From positions 806,001-870,000 of the forward strand of contig NZ_CP121659.1 in NCBI RefSeq assembly GCF_029714365.1: a DNA stretch of 64,000 nt, given 5' to 3'. Positions 26,541-35,238 of this stretch are shown here, one piece after another. The notes beneath the pieces are model-generated. The model made no database searches. It was not told the DNA's origin and worked only from the letters and a program-made list of their open reading frames with translations. The position numbers were made by a program, and so were the translations under genes. The first letter of the stretch is position 1; each line of letters starts with the position of its first letter. The DNA comes from Sinorhizobium terangae (GTDB taxonomy: Bacteria; Pseudomonadota; Alphaproteobacteria; Rhizobiales; Rhizobiaceae).

Positions 26541-28430
26541 TCAACTGATCATCGCCTCTTCGTATTCGGTCGACAGCTCCAGCCACTGCTCCTCCGCCTC
26601 GGCCAGTTTCGCGGCGGCATCTGCGCGCTCCTTGGCCTTCTGCGCGGCCCTTGCCGGAGCTTTTTCGTACAGACCCGGATCTGCAAGTTCGGCATCAAGT
26701 GCTTGAATCAGTTTCTCCAGTTTCCCCGTCAACGATTCGATCTCGTTTATCTTTTTCTTGAGAGGCGCCAGCGACGCGCGCTTGTCGGCATTGACCTTGC
26801 GTTGATCGGCTTTCGACAGGGCCTCGTCCGATCCATTGATCCTCGGCTTGTCGTCCCGGGGCTTGGGGCCGCCGACGATCAGGCTGCGGTAGTCTTCGAG
26901 GTCGCCATCATAGCTGGCCACCGTTCCTTCGCGCACGAGCCATAGCCGGTCGGCGGTGGCCTCGATCAGATGCCGGTCGTGCGAGATGAGGATGACCGCA
27001 CCGGAATAGTCGTTGAGTGCGGTGATCAGTGCGTTGCGGCTGTCGATGTCGAGATGGTTGGTCGGCTCGTCGAGGATCAAGAGGTTCGGCGCGTCGAAGG
27101 CGGCAAGCCCCATCAGAAGCCGCGCCTTCTCGCCGCCGGAAAGATCCTTCGCGGCGGTATCCATCTTTTCTGTCGCGAGCCCCATTTGTGCGACGCGCGA
27201 GCGAACCTTTGCTTCCGGCGCATCGGGCATCCGGCGCCGGACGTGCTCCACCGCGCTTTGCGTCGGCACCAGATCGTCAAGCTGGTGCTGGGCGAAGAAA
27301 CCGATCTTCAGCCCTGGGGCGATCCGGACATCGCCGGCTTCCGCCTGGAGCCGGCCGGAGATGAATTTCGCGAAGGTCGACTTGCCGTTGCCGTTCGAGC
27401 CGAGCAAGGCGATGCGATCGTCCGCGTCGATGCGGAGATTGAGGCGCTTGAGGATCGGCTTGCCCGGTTCGTAGCCGACTGCACCGCCCTGAATGGCGAC
27501 GATCGGAGAAGCCACCTGTTTCTCAGGATCAGGAAAGGAAAAGCCCTGCACGTGGTCCTCGATGACCGCCGCCACGGTGCCCATGCGCTCCAGCGCCTTG
27601 ACGCGGCTTTGTGCCTGGCGGGCCTTCGACGCCTTGGCTTTGAAGCGGTCGATGAAGCTTTGCAGATGCTTGCGCGCCGCTTCGTTCTTGGCCTTCGCCT
27701 TCATCTGCAGTTCGTCGGCTTCCGCTTTCTGCCGCTCGAATTGGTCATAGGAGCCGCGATAGAAGGTGAGCTTCTTCTGGTCGAGGTGAACGATCGCGTT
27801 GACGGCAGTGTTCAGGAGGTCACGATCGTGGCTGATGATGATGACCGTATGCGGATAGCGGCGGATATAGTCCTCAAGCCATAACGTGCCTTCGAGGTCG
27901 AGGTAGTTGGTCGGCTCGTCGAGAAGCAGCAGGTCGGGTTCGGAGAAGAGAACGGCCGCAAGCGCCACGCGCATGCGCCAGCCGCCGGAGAAGGATGACG
28001 CAGGGCGCCGCTGCGCCTCATGGTCGAAGCCGAGACCGGCGAGAATGCTCGCCGCGCGCGCTTCCGCGGAGTGGGCACGGATGTCGGCAAGTCGCGTCTG
28101 AATCTCGGCGATCCGGTGCGGATCGGTCGCGGTCTCCGCCTCGGCGATAAGCGCCGTGCGTTCCTTGTCCGCCTTGAGCACGATCTCGATCAGCGGCTCC
28201 TCGGTGCCGGGCGCCTCCTGCGCCACCTGGCCGATGCGCGCGTTTTTCGGCAACGACACGCTGCCGGCTTCCGCCGACAACTCGCCGGTAATCACCCGGA
28301 AGAGCGTCGATTTGCCTGCCCCGTTGCGTCCGACGAGCCCTGCCTTCGTGCCCGCCGGAAGCGTCACGGAAGCGTTTTCGATGAGAAGACGGCCCGCGAT
28401 GCGGGCGGAAAGACCGGCGATCTGGATCAT
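26541..28430 (-). CDS. ABC-F family ATPase (Uup/EttA-like)
   Basis: Soluble protein with two fused ABC domains and no TM segments; ABC-F proteins act on the ribosome. Walker A motifs GRNGAGKST (about residues 34-42) and GSNGNGKST in the second half, signatures FSGGWRMRVALA and LSGGEKARLLMG, Walker B LLLDEPTNYLD and LILDEPTNHLD, the inter-domain linker, and a C-terminal coiled coil (about 545-629). That coiled coil suggests Uup rather than EttA. The start MIQIAGLSARIAGR at 28430 has AAAGG upstream; a longer frame adds 18 residues without family resemblance. 629 aa. Confidence 0.9.
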   Translation of the reverse strand: MIQIAGLSARIAGRLLIENASVTLPAGTKAGLVGRNGAGKSTLFRVITGELSAEAGSVSLPKNARIGQVAQEAPGTEEPLIEIVLKADKERTALIAEAETATDPHRIAEIQTRLADIRAHSAEARAASILAGLGFDHEAQRRPASSFSGGWRMRVALAAVLFSEPDLLLLDEPTNYLDLEGTLWLEDYIRRYPHTVIIISHDRDLLNTAVNAIVHLDQKKLTFYRGSYDQFERQKAEADELQMKAKAKNEAARKHLQSFIDRFKAKASKARQAQSRVKALERMGTVAAVIEDHVQGFSFPDPEKQVASPIVAIQGGAVGYEPGKPILKRLNLRIDADDRIALLGSNGNGKSTFAKFISGRLQAEAGDVRIAPGLKIGFFAQHQLDDLVPTQSAVEHVRRRMPDAPEAKVRSRVAQMGLATEKMDTAAKDLSGGEKARLLMGLAAFDAPNLLILDEPTNHLDIDSRNALITALNDYSGAVILISHDRHLIEATADRLWLVREGTVASYDGDLEDYRSLIVGGPKPRDDKPRINGSDEALSKADQRKVNADKRASLAPLKKKINEIESLTGKLEKLIQALDAELADPGLYEKAPARAAQKAKERADAAAKLAEAEEQWLELSTEYEEAMIS

Positions 28431-28745
28431 GCCGCGCCTTTTGCCCGGACTTTTCCGGGAAGGCAAGGGGTGCGGCAGTGACATCCGTGCCTGTCACGCG
28501 ATGGGACCCCGGTTGCGTATTTCAAGGGGCGATTGTTATCGAATCGTGGACAACGTGTTCTGATAATCAATACTTCCAAACATCATCATGAGGGACCACA
28601 TAGATCGTGGAAGAGCACTCCCAAGCTCCTCCGACCGACCGGATCACACCGAACGCTATCGGCAAGGCCACCGCGTTCGAAGGAAACGTTCCGGCCATCT
28701 TTAGGAAATCGTCGTTCACGCAACGACCGCTCAGGAGAGATGATC
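28431..28745. other. Intergenic region ABC-F / secreted protein genes
   Basis: 315 bp between divergent genes. It holds a GTGAC/GTCAC inverted repeat near 28478-28497 and the Shine-Dalgarno AGGAG (28733-28737) of the downstream gene. The open frame that extends upstream of 28746 is basic and unrelated to the exported product and is not considered coding. Confidence 0.5.
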
Positions 28746-29030
28746 ATGAGGAATGCAATCCATACTGCGCTTGCTGTAGCCCTGGTTGCCACTGCCGTTC
28801 TCGGCGGCGCATCCGCCGCCTTTGCTGGCGGCAGCTACTATGAAGGCGTCAGCGACAAGCCGCTGTTCACCGACCGCGCACCCAAGGCGCGTGAGGCAAC
28901 GGGCGCTGCCGTCCGCGGCCGCAACGGCTCCCTCGACCGCACGTCCACCGGTTCGGTATCGAGCTTTGGCTCGCAGCCTGCCTACGTTTCGGGCGGCGAC
29001 GGTGAATATTATCAGGGCATCAGCCGCTAA
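28746..29030 (+). CDS. Small secreted protein with GSYYxGVS motif, paralogue 1
   Basis: 94-aa preprotein of unknown function. A Sec signal peptide (residues 1-27, ending AAFA) precedes a mature part of about 67 residues that opens with GGSYYEGVSDKPLFTDRA and closes with GEYYQGIS. The same aromatic-Gly motif thus occurs at both ends. Between them the chain is polar, Ser/Thr/Arg-rich and probably disordered. No Cys. ATG at 28746 is chosen since AGGAG is 8 bp upstream; an ATG 6 bp earlier is too close to it. A paralogue follows 75 bp downstream. Confidence 0.75.
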   Translation: MRNAIHTALAVALVATAVLGGASAAFAGGSYYEGVSDKPLFTDRAPKAREATGAAVRGRNGSLDRTSTGSVSSFGSQPAYVSGGDGEYYQGISR

Positions 29031-29105
29031 CGCAGGCCGCCTCCCAAGCGCGGGCACGGCGCGAGAGCGCCGCGCCCGCACCCCATTTCAGCAAGGAACA
29101 ATCCC

Positions 29106-29390
29106 ATGAATAAATCCATTGCAGCCCTTCTTGTTGCCGTCGCTGTGACTGGCGTCGCCTCCACGGCAAGCGCCGGCGGCAGCTACTACAAAGGCGTCAG
29201 CTCGACTCCGCTTTTCACGGGCCGCGCGGCGGCCTCGGCCGGTACCGGCGTTTCGGCGAGCACCGCCGACAATGGTGAATTTTATGCCGGCGTTGACAAC
29301 AAGTCCGTCGATGCGGCGTCGACCGGCGCAATTGTCAATGGCCGCGCAGCCGTGAACGTCCCGGCCGCAGACGAACAGAACGCCCGTTAA
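29106..29390 (+). CDS. Small secreted protein with GSYYxGVS motif, paralogue 2
   Basis: 94-aa preprotein, same length as its upstream neighbour. Signal peptide residues 1-23 (ending ASTASA), mature N terminus GGSYYKGVSSTPLFTGRA aligning directly with paralogue 1, and a second motif GEFYAGVDNKSVD in the middle. A terminator follows, so the two are probably one short operon. Preceded by AAGGAACAATCCC. Function unknown; nothing indicates an enzyme. Likely periplasmic or released; TM and lipobox absent. Confidence 0.75.
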   Translation: MNKSIAALLVAVAVTGVASTASAGGSYYKGVSSTPLFTGRAAASAGTGVSASTADNGEFYAGVDNKSVDAASTGAIVNGRAAVNVPAADEQNAR

Positions 29391-29409
29391 TCTGCCAATA
29401 GGTGAACCG

Positions 29410-29454
29410 AGCGACCCGGTCCCGCTGTGCGTGGAGCCGGGTCGCTTTTTATTT
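29410..29454 (+). terminator. Rho-independent terminator
   Basis: Perfect 10-bp stem AGCGACCCGG (29410-29419) with its complement (29437-29446), followed by a T-rich tract (TTTTTATTT). It closes the secreted-protein pair. Confidence 0.9.
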
Positions 29455-29465
29455 GGCGATGCCCG

Positions 29466-30545
29466 TCAGGCGGCAGCCGGCACACAGGCCTTACCGCCCG
29501 TCTTTTCGATATCTGACGAATAGACCCGAATGCCGCCCTGCGCCCGCGCCGAAGTCAATGCAAGTTCGGCCTGGCCCAGCAATTCAGCGGCGCTCGTTGC
29601 GGCCGGGGTCAGCGCAATGCCGGCGGAAAGGGAGAGTGTTTCGCTTGTGAACGCGCGGCCGGGGGGAGTGATCGCCAGCTCCGCGACACTTTGATGGATA
29701 CGCCGCGCAATCGTCTCGGCATTTTCCGCGGTGACGTCGTAGCAGACGAAAGCAAACTCCTGCAGGCCGACCCGTGCAACGAAGTCATTTTTCTTGATCG
29801 TCTTGCGGAAGACGGTGGCGAACTCGCTCAGCACCTTTTGCGCCAGTGCGCTGCCATGTTGTTCTCCAAGGTCACGCAATCCTTCAACCGTTACCAGGAC
29901 AAGTGCGGCGGACTGGCCGGATCGCTCAATCTCGAAAACGGCGTTAAGCCTTTTCGAAAGGGCCGCCTGGTTCGGAAGACCGGTCAGTCGATCCCGGTTA
30001 AGAGCCATGCGGCTTTCTTCCAGATCGCCTTCCAACTCGCCCAAGCGTTGAGAATGCATCTCTATCGCAGCGCGCAGCGCGGTTTCCTCATTCATCAGCA
30101 GCCCTGCTGCGTCGCGTAGCCGTGCCGCCTCATCGGCGAATTCCGACATGGTTGCGACCGGATCGGAGGCAAGGCGAGCGGCGAACCGCTGCAGTTGACC
30201 ATTGAAGGCGTGCTTTCGCGCCAACGCGTCGGCGAACATCGTCGTCAGTTCGCCGAGTGTCTGTTGCGCCTCCGCCCGTGCGCGGTCGGCCGCAAGCGCG
30301 CTGTGGCCGACCAGTTTGTGCTTGATGCCAAGTTCGTCCAGCGCCTCTTGCGTCGGCTCCGGACCCAGCGCCGCGAGATCGCGCGACAATTGCGGCATCT
30401 GACCGGACAGCGCTTCATAAATCAGCTCGTAATTGCGGGGGAGGACAGCAACGCCGAGCCGCATCATGGAATGCGCCAATTTCTGGATGATCGCTGCATT
30501 TCGTGCCTGCGATCGGGCGCGCGCCGTTGGAGGATGCTGGGTCAT
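29466..30545 (-). CDS. Degenerate GGDEF-domain protein
   Basis: 359-aa cytosolic protein. The N-terminal half (about 1-180) is helical, with coiled-coil-like stretches, and the C-terminal half is a GGDEF fold beginning DRLTGLPN (185-192). The signature loop reads GLQEF at 260-264 instead of GG(D/E)EF: the second Gly and the catalytic Asp/Glu are replaced. Diguanylate cyclase activity is therefore unlikely; a GTP- or c-di-GMP-sensing or scaffold role is inferred. The start at 30545 (MTQHPPTARARSQ) is the first well-placed Met; a longer frame adds 32 residues. Converges on the upstream terminator. Confidence 0.75.
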   Translation of the reverse strand: MTQHPPTARARSQARNAAIIQKLAHSMMRLGVAVLPRNYELIYEALSGQMPQLSRDLAALGPEPTQEALDELGIKHKLVGHSALAADRARAEAQQTLGELTTMFADALARKHAFNGQLQRFAARLASDPVATMSEFADEAARLRDAAGLLMNEETALRAAIEMHSQRLGELEGDLEESRMALNRDRLTGLPNQAALSKRLNAVFEIERSGQSAALVLVTVEGLRDLGEQHGSALAQKVLSEFATVFRKTIKKNDFVARVGLQEFAFVCYDVTAENAETIARRIHQSVAELAITPPGRAFTSETLSLSAGIALTPAATSAAELLGQAELALTSARAQGGIRVYSSDIEKTGGKACVPAAA

Positions 30546-30743
30546 TGCGGTGCCTTTGATACTGTCGAACTCGCTCCGCACTATCCTTGGCGCGAATTTA
30601 AGAGATCCTGAAAATAGCCGGGCAATGGGATCAAAATGCACGATATGGTTGCTGAATCATGATCGGTTCCGCCGAGGTGGTCGGTGCTGCTGTTTGCCGC
30701 ACCGATTGTCACAGAACTTATCATTTTTGCCACCGCCTCATAC

Positions 30744-30766
30744 TTGACTATTAAAGTCAGCAATTA
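30744..30766 (+). promoter_or_regulatory. Putative promoter with overlapping palindrome
   Basis: TTGACT (30744-30749) lies 17 bp before TATGCC (30767-), an acceptable -35 with a weak -10. The inverted repeat TGACT-N5-AGTCA (30745-30759) overlaps the -35, so a repressor could act there. Likely serves the adenylation/acyltransferase gene. Confidence 0.4.
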
Positions 30767-30796
30767 TATGCCGCCTCGCTGAAATAGGAGGCGGTT

Positions 30797-33448
30797 TTGA
30801 GCGCAGGCGATTTGTCGAATTTCCCCTTCTTCGCTGCGAATCTGGCCGCCTGGGGAGAACGGCCGGCACTGCTGTTTCCCGGAGGGCGGACCGTAAGCTA
30901 TCGCGATCTGGCCGAGCGCGTCGATCGTCAGGCGTCGCATTGGCGCGGTGAACGCGGGCTGGTCCTGCTGGAGGCTGATCTCTCTGAACACGCAATCATC
31001 GCCTACCTTGCGGCGCTTAAAGCCGGACATGCGATTGCCATCCAAGGCCCCGGCACTCCAGACCGAACATTTCTGGAGCCGGAGTTTTGCTATCGCCGTT
31101 GCGACGGCCGCTGGCGGACGGAACGTTTAGCCGGAAGCAAGTCGCAGCTTCATCCGGATCTTGCGGTCCTGCTCTCTACATCCGGCAGCACCGGGCACGG
31201 CAAATGCGTGAGACTGTCTGCCGCGAACATTCAGTCGAATGCACATTCGATCGCCGATTATCTGGGCCTCAAGGCTTCGGATCGAAGCTGCCTCATCCTG
31301 CCGTTTCACTATTCCTATGGCCTTTCTGTGCTGAACGCTCACTTGTCGGGCGGCGCAAGCCTTTATGTTCCGGGCTCCTCCATCCTCGATGACGGTTTCC
31401 TCGACGGGCTCGCCGAAAGCCGCAGCACCAATCTTTCAGGCGTTCCCTACTCTTACGATCTTCTGGAAAAGGTGGGTTTCCGCGAGCGCGAATTTCCAGA
31501 CCTGCGCTTCATGACTGTCGCCGGAGGACGTTTGGCGTCCGAGAAGGTTCGTCTCTACAACGAACACCTCACCGCGCGGGGCGCTTCCTTTTTCGTGATG
31601 TACGGCCAGACCGAAGCGACCGCCCGCATGGCCTATGTTCCCCCTGACCGCCTCAGGGGCAGGGAAGACCTGATCGGCATCGCCATTCCGGGCGGGAGCC
31701 TGAGCATCGAGAATGACGGGGGCCAATTGGTCACCGGCACGGATATGCCGGGCGAGCTCGTCTATCGGGGACCGAACGTGATGATGGGTTACGCTTCCTC
31801 GCGTGCCGACCTTGCGCGCGGATGCGACTTTGCCGAATTGCGCACCGGCGATCTGGCGACGAAGGACGCCGACGGTTTCTTCCGGATCATCGGGCGGACG
31901 AAGCGGATATCGAAAATCGCCGGCCTGCGGATCGCGCACGACAGTCTGGAGGTGACGCTCGAGCGCCGGGGCGTCACGGCAGCCGTCGTTGGTGACGATA
32001 GCTGCGTCCATGCCTTCTATGTTGGAACGCGCGATCGCGACGAAATCCGTGGAATGCTGGCTGCCGCAAGCGGATTGACCTTTTTGCAGGTGGAGGCTTC
32101 GCGCGTCGATGCGCTGCCGCGGCTCGCTTCCGGCAAGATCGATTACGAAGCTCTCCGCAAGGCGATGAAGGGGGACATCGGCTCCACCGCGGGTGAGGAC
32201 GGCATCGAGGCGCTTTTCAACCAGGTCTTCTGCACGAAAAAGGTTAGACCCGGCGACAGCTTCCTGTCGCTTGGCGGCGACTCGCTGCGTTTCGTCCAGC
32301 TTTCGATCGGCCTGGAGAAGCTTCTTGGCGATGTGCCCGAGGCCTGGGAGAAAATGTCGGTCGCCGAGCTTGCGGCGCTGGGGCAGCGCGAAACCAAAGG
32401 CAGGCGCATCGCCACCGACTTGCTCATCCGGGCATTGGCGATCCTGCTTGTCGTCCTGCACCACGAGACCCTGTGGCCTATCCCCGGCGGATCCGCGGCA
32501 ATGGTGATCCTCGCGGGCTTCGGCCTTGCGCGCTTCCAGCGTGGCGTGTTGCTGTCCGGCGCGATGCTGCGGTTTTTGCGGTCGGTTACGCAGATCCTCG
32601 TTCCCTATTATCTGATCGTCGCAGCCTACGCCCTTGTCTGGGGAGAGGTGCCCTGGGCGTCCGTGTTCCTCGTCGGCAATTTCGGTTTTGCCGATCCAGA
32701 ACGCCACAGCATGGTCCCTTACCTCTATTGGTTCATCGAGGCGTACTGCCAGATGCTCGTCGTGTTCGCGGGTTTGTTCGCAGTGCCATCGGTCCGGCGT
32801 GCGGCTGCCTTAAGACCCTACGCGTTCGGAATGGCGTTGCTCGCAGCAGCGCTCCTCGCCCGCCTGGCATTGCCGCTGGTCGTCGAGATGGGCAACCGCC
32901 AGATTTTCACGCTGCCGTGGATTTTCTATCTGGCGGTCATCGGCTGGTGCGCTGCGATCGCCAGTACTACTCTCGAGCGCGGCGTCCTGATGCTGGCCGG
33001 AGCCGGCATCTTCTTGTTCTTCGGGCTATATGAAGGCGTGTGGATCGGCACAAAGATCAAGTATCTGCTGCAGATCGCGGTCCTTGCCGCCCTGTTGTTC
33101 CTGCCGCACGTCAGGATGCCGCAATGGAGCGCGAAGCTGATCCTGCCCGTCTCGGCCGCCGGTTTTCATATCTACATTCTGCATCGTTTCGCGCCGGAAC
33201 TCCTGCTGCTGCCAGTGCAGCCGCTGGTGTCGTCAACGGTTTATTCGCTGTTCTCCATCGTCGGCGGGATAGCGCTGGGCATGGCGGCCTGGTCTGGCCA
33301 GCGCCGCCTCATGAAGCTGTGGGCGCAGCTCACGGACGGCGGCGTTGGCTTGGCCGATTGGCAGAGCCGTCTCGCCGCGCAGCTTCCCTCAGTCCGCCCA
33401 CTTCTGGCCATCGGTCCGCAGGAAGAAAACCAGGTCCAGCGTCAATGA
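30797..33448 (+). CDS. Adenylation domain - carrier protein - acyltransferase_3 fusion
   Basis: 883-aa three-domain protein. Residues about 1-455 are an ANL adenylation domain (LSTSGSTGHGK at 126-136, YGQTEAT at 269-275, RTGDLA near 349, A10-type Lys447 in ASGKIDYEAL). Residues about 465-530 are a carrier with LGGDSLRFV, Ser496 being the phosphopantetheine site. Residues about 535-850 form a multi-TM acyltransferase_3 domain starting RALAILLVVLHHE. One chain could thus activate a carboxylic acid, hold it as a thioester, and pass it to a membrane-side acceptor, much as DltA, DltC and a membrane acyltransferase do together. Substrate and acceptor unknown. TTG start with AGGAGG at 30786-30791. 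Its last 60 bp overlap the convergent dinB-like gene. Confidence 0.85.
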   Translation: MSAGDLSNFPFFAANLAAWGERPALLFPGGRTVSYRDLAERVDRQASHWRGERGLVLLEADLSEHAIIAYLAALKAGHAIAIQGPGTPDRTFLEPEFCYRRCDGRWRTERLAGSKSQLHPDLAVLLSTSGSTGHGKCVRLSAANIQSNAHSIADYLGLKASDRSCLILPFHYSYGLSVLNAHLSGGASLYVPGSSILDDGFLDGLAESRSTNLSGVPYSYDLLEKVGFREREFPDLRFMTVAGGRLASEKVRLYNEHLTARGASFFVMYGQTEATARMAYVPPDRLRGREDLIGIAIPGGSLSIENDGGQLVTGTDMPGELVYRGPNVMMGYASSRADLARGCDFAELRTGDLATKDADGFFRIIGRTKRISKIAGLRIAHDSLEVTLERRGVTAAVVGDDSCVHAFYVGTRDRDEIRGMLAAASGLTFLQVEASRVDALPRLASGKIDYEALRKAMKGDIGSTAGEDGIEALFNQVFCTKKVRPGDSFLSLGGDSLRFVQLSIGLEKLLGDVPEAWEKMSVAELAALGQRETKGRRIATDLLIRALAILLVVLHHETLWPIPGGSAAMVILAGFGLARFQRGVLLSGAMLRFLRSVTQILVPYYLIVAAYALVWGEVPWASVFLVGNFGFADPERHSMVPYLYWFIEAYCQMLVVFAGLFAVPSVRRAAALRPYAFGMALLAAALLARLALPLVVEMGNRQIFTLPWIFYLAVIGWCAAIASTTLERGVLMLAGAGIFLFFGLYEGVWIGTKIKYLLQIAVLAALLFLPHVRMPQWSAKLILPVSAAGFHIYILHRFAPELLLLPVQPLVSSTVYSLFSIVGGIALGMAAWSGQRRLMKLWAQLTDGGVGLADWQSRLAAQLPSVRPLLAIGPQEENQVQRQ

Positions 33449-33901
33449 CGGTCGTCCGAGTGCGGTTAAGATCGCATGCGCCTGGCCGCGGTGGTGGGTC
33501 TGGTGGTTGAAGAAGTGTGCGAGCGTTGGTCCCAGCCTCTGCGTGATTTCGCCTGGCACGCTGAGCGGCGAATAGGTGATTGGCGCCGCCAGGCGGGTCT
33601 CGTCGAGGCTGTCGATCCAGGCGACGATGCGCTCGTCTTCCGCCACGCGTGCCGCGGTCAAGCCGGCGAGGTCGTCGTGGAGGATCGCGTCGAGCGCCGA
33701 GGGAGCTTCGCCCTCTTTGGTGAACCGTTTCATCCAGATGCGATCGGCTGCCAGCAAGTGGTTGAGCGTCCCGTGGAGCGAGCCGAAGAACGCGCCTTTG
33801 TTCTGGCGGAACTCCGCATCCGAAAGCTCGGCTGCTGCGGTGTAGAGCCGCCGGTTGGCCCAACGGTTGTAGTCGGCGAACATGCGAAAATGGTCGAGCA
33901 T
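33389..33901 (-). CDS. DinB family protein
   Basis: 170-aa four-helix-bundle protein of the DinB/YfiT metalloenzyme superfamily. Putative metal ligands: His48 (SLHGTLNHLLAADRIW) and the C-terminal pair in HFFNHQTHHRGQ. Many members act as thiol-dependent transferases using bacillithiol, mycothiol or glutathione; the actual reaction here is unknown. The 3' end overlaps the acyltransferase gene by 60 bp on the opposite strand. Confidence 0.88.
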   Translation of the reverse strand: MLDHFRMFADYNRWANRRLYTAAAELSDAEFRQNKGAFFGSLHGTLNHLLAADRIWMKRFTKEGEAPSALDAILHDDLAGLTAARVAEDERIVAWIDSLDETRLAAPITYSPLSVPGEITQRLGPTLAHFFNHQTHHRGQAHAILTALGRPSLTLDLVFFLRTDGQKWAD

Positions 33902-34186
33902 TGGTAATCCCTCTATGGTCGGGTCAACCTAAAGCAAATCGGCATTCCTGTGTCGAATGTCACTTATGAATTATGCTGATTTGATCCGCGTCGTGGTGCG
34001 GGGGCCTGCGTGCTGAGTACGACGGCTTGTCCGACTGCCGCCTCGATCTTCGCGGGGTCCCGGCGTTCCGTGACAGCGGCATGAAACTCGCACCAGCCGG
34101 GCCGAAACATCGCCGCGCCCCCTTGTTTTGCACGGAATTGGCGGCTAATGAACCGCCACTTCTCAAGAAACAAGGGATCTGAGCCA

Positions 34187-34609
34187 ATGGCGATTGAACG
34201 TACTTTCTCGATGATCAAGCCGGACGCGACGAAGCGCAACCTGACCGGTGCCATCACCAAGATGCTGGAAGATGCCGGCCTGCGCGTCGTCGCTTCGAAG
34301 CGCGTGTGGATGAGCCGCCGCGAAGCTGAAGGATTCTACGCCGTACACAAGGAACGCCCGTTCTTCGGAGAACTGGTCGAGTTCATGTCCTCCGGCCCGA
34401 CCGTTGTTCAGGTCCTCGAAGGCGAGAACGCCATTGCCAAGAACCGCGAAGTCATGGGCGCCACCAATCCGGCGAACGCCGCCGAAGGCACCATCCGCAA
34501 GGTCCATGCCCTGTCGATCGGCGAGAACTCGGTCCACGGTTCGGATGCTCCGGAAACGGCCGCTGAGGAAATCGCCTACTGGTTCTCCGGCACCGAGATC
34601 GTCGGCTGA
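34187..34609 (+). CDS. ndk: Nucleoside diphosphate kinase
   Basis: Transfers the gamma-phosphate between nucleoside triphosphates and diphosphates. 140 aa with N-terminal [14 protein letters not shown], the GATNP motif, and the phosphorylated His117 in [12 protein letters not shown]. The start at 34187 fits the family; the frame opens 13 codons earlier but those residues are not conserved. A canonical terminator follows. The 285-bp upstream gap has no other gene. Confidence 0.97.
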   Translation: MAIERTFSMIKPDATKRNLTGAITKMLEDAGLRVVASKRVWMSRREAEGFYAVHKERPFFGELVEFMSSGPTVVQVLEGENAIAKNREVMGATNPANAAEGTIRKVHALSIGENSVHGSDAPETAAEEIAYWFSGTEIVG

Positions 34610-34655
34610 TTCACTTTCTTCGTTTCGGCCGGCAAGGGCTTGAAAAGATTCTTCG

Positions 34656-34687
34656 AAACCGGGGTGGTGACGCCCCGGTTTTTTATT
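34656..34687 (+). terminator. Rho-independent terminator of ndk
   Basis: Stem AAACCGGGG (34656-34664) with CCCCGGTTT (34673-34681), 8-nt loop, then a T-rich run to 34687. Confidence 0.92.
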
Positions 34688-34734
34688 GCAGCCGCTGTCC
34701 AGCGGTCTTGAGACGAGCACATGCATGACGCATG

Positions 34735-35238
34735 TCACGTCGGGCAGGCCGCCGTCTCGAAGCGCTCCGGCGCCCTGCCGCCGACGAAGACCTCCGGGTT
34801 CTTGTCGTAAGCCGGTCCCTCGACCAACGGCTTCGCTGGCATGATGTCCTGATCGACGTCGGAAACGACGGTTGTTTCCAATTTCTGAAGCGTGGCGCCA
34901 TCGGGGCCCTTGACCTCGATCGTCACCGCATAAGGCTTCTCTTTCTTGACGCAGATTATATCCGGACTCTCCAGCACCACCTTGTCGAGCTTCGGAAAGA
35001 GTTTTCGTTCCAGTGTCAATGCCTCACCGCCGGCCGGGTTTTCGAAACGGGCCACGACGACGCTGCCGTCCGGTACCGGCTCCGTCTTGTTGAGCGTGAT
35101 CATGTAGGCGGCGTAGGCAAGCCGGTAGTTGAAGACAAACATCTTGCCGGTCAACTTCAGCGGGTCCGGCCCGGTTTCGCGCTGGCAGCCGGCAAGCACC
35201 GCCGCGGCAAAGAGAGCGGATAGGATGACGCGTTTCAT
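34735..35238 (-). CDS. Predicted lipoprotein of unknown function
   Basis: 167-aa lipoprotein precursor. MKRVILSALFAAAVLAGC gives a type II signal peptide with lipobox LAGC, Cys18 being the lipidated residue; +2 Gln predicts outer-membrane sorting. The remainder is a beta-rich domain (FENPAGGEALTLERKLFP, PYAVTIEVKGPDG) with two further Cys. No family recognised. The start overlaps the CGNR regulator stop by 4 bp (ATGA), so the two are translationally coupled. The start at 35238 is set by the signal peptide. Confidence 0.8.
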   Translation of the reverse strand: MKRVILSALFAAAVLAGCQRETGPDPLKLTGKMFVFNYRLAYAAYMITLNKTEPVPDGSVVVARFENPAGGEALTLERKLFPKLDKVVLESPDIICVKKEKPYAVTIEVKGPDGATLQKLETTVVSDVDQDIMPAKPLVEGPAYDKNPEVFVGGRAPERFETAACPT

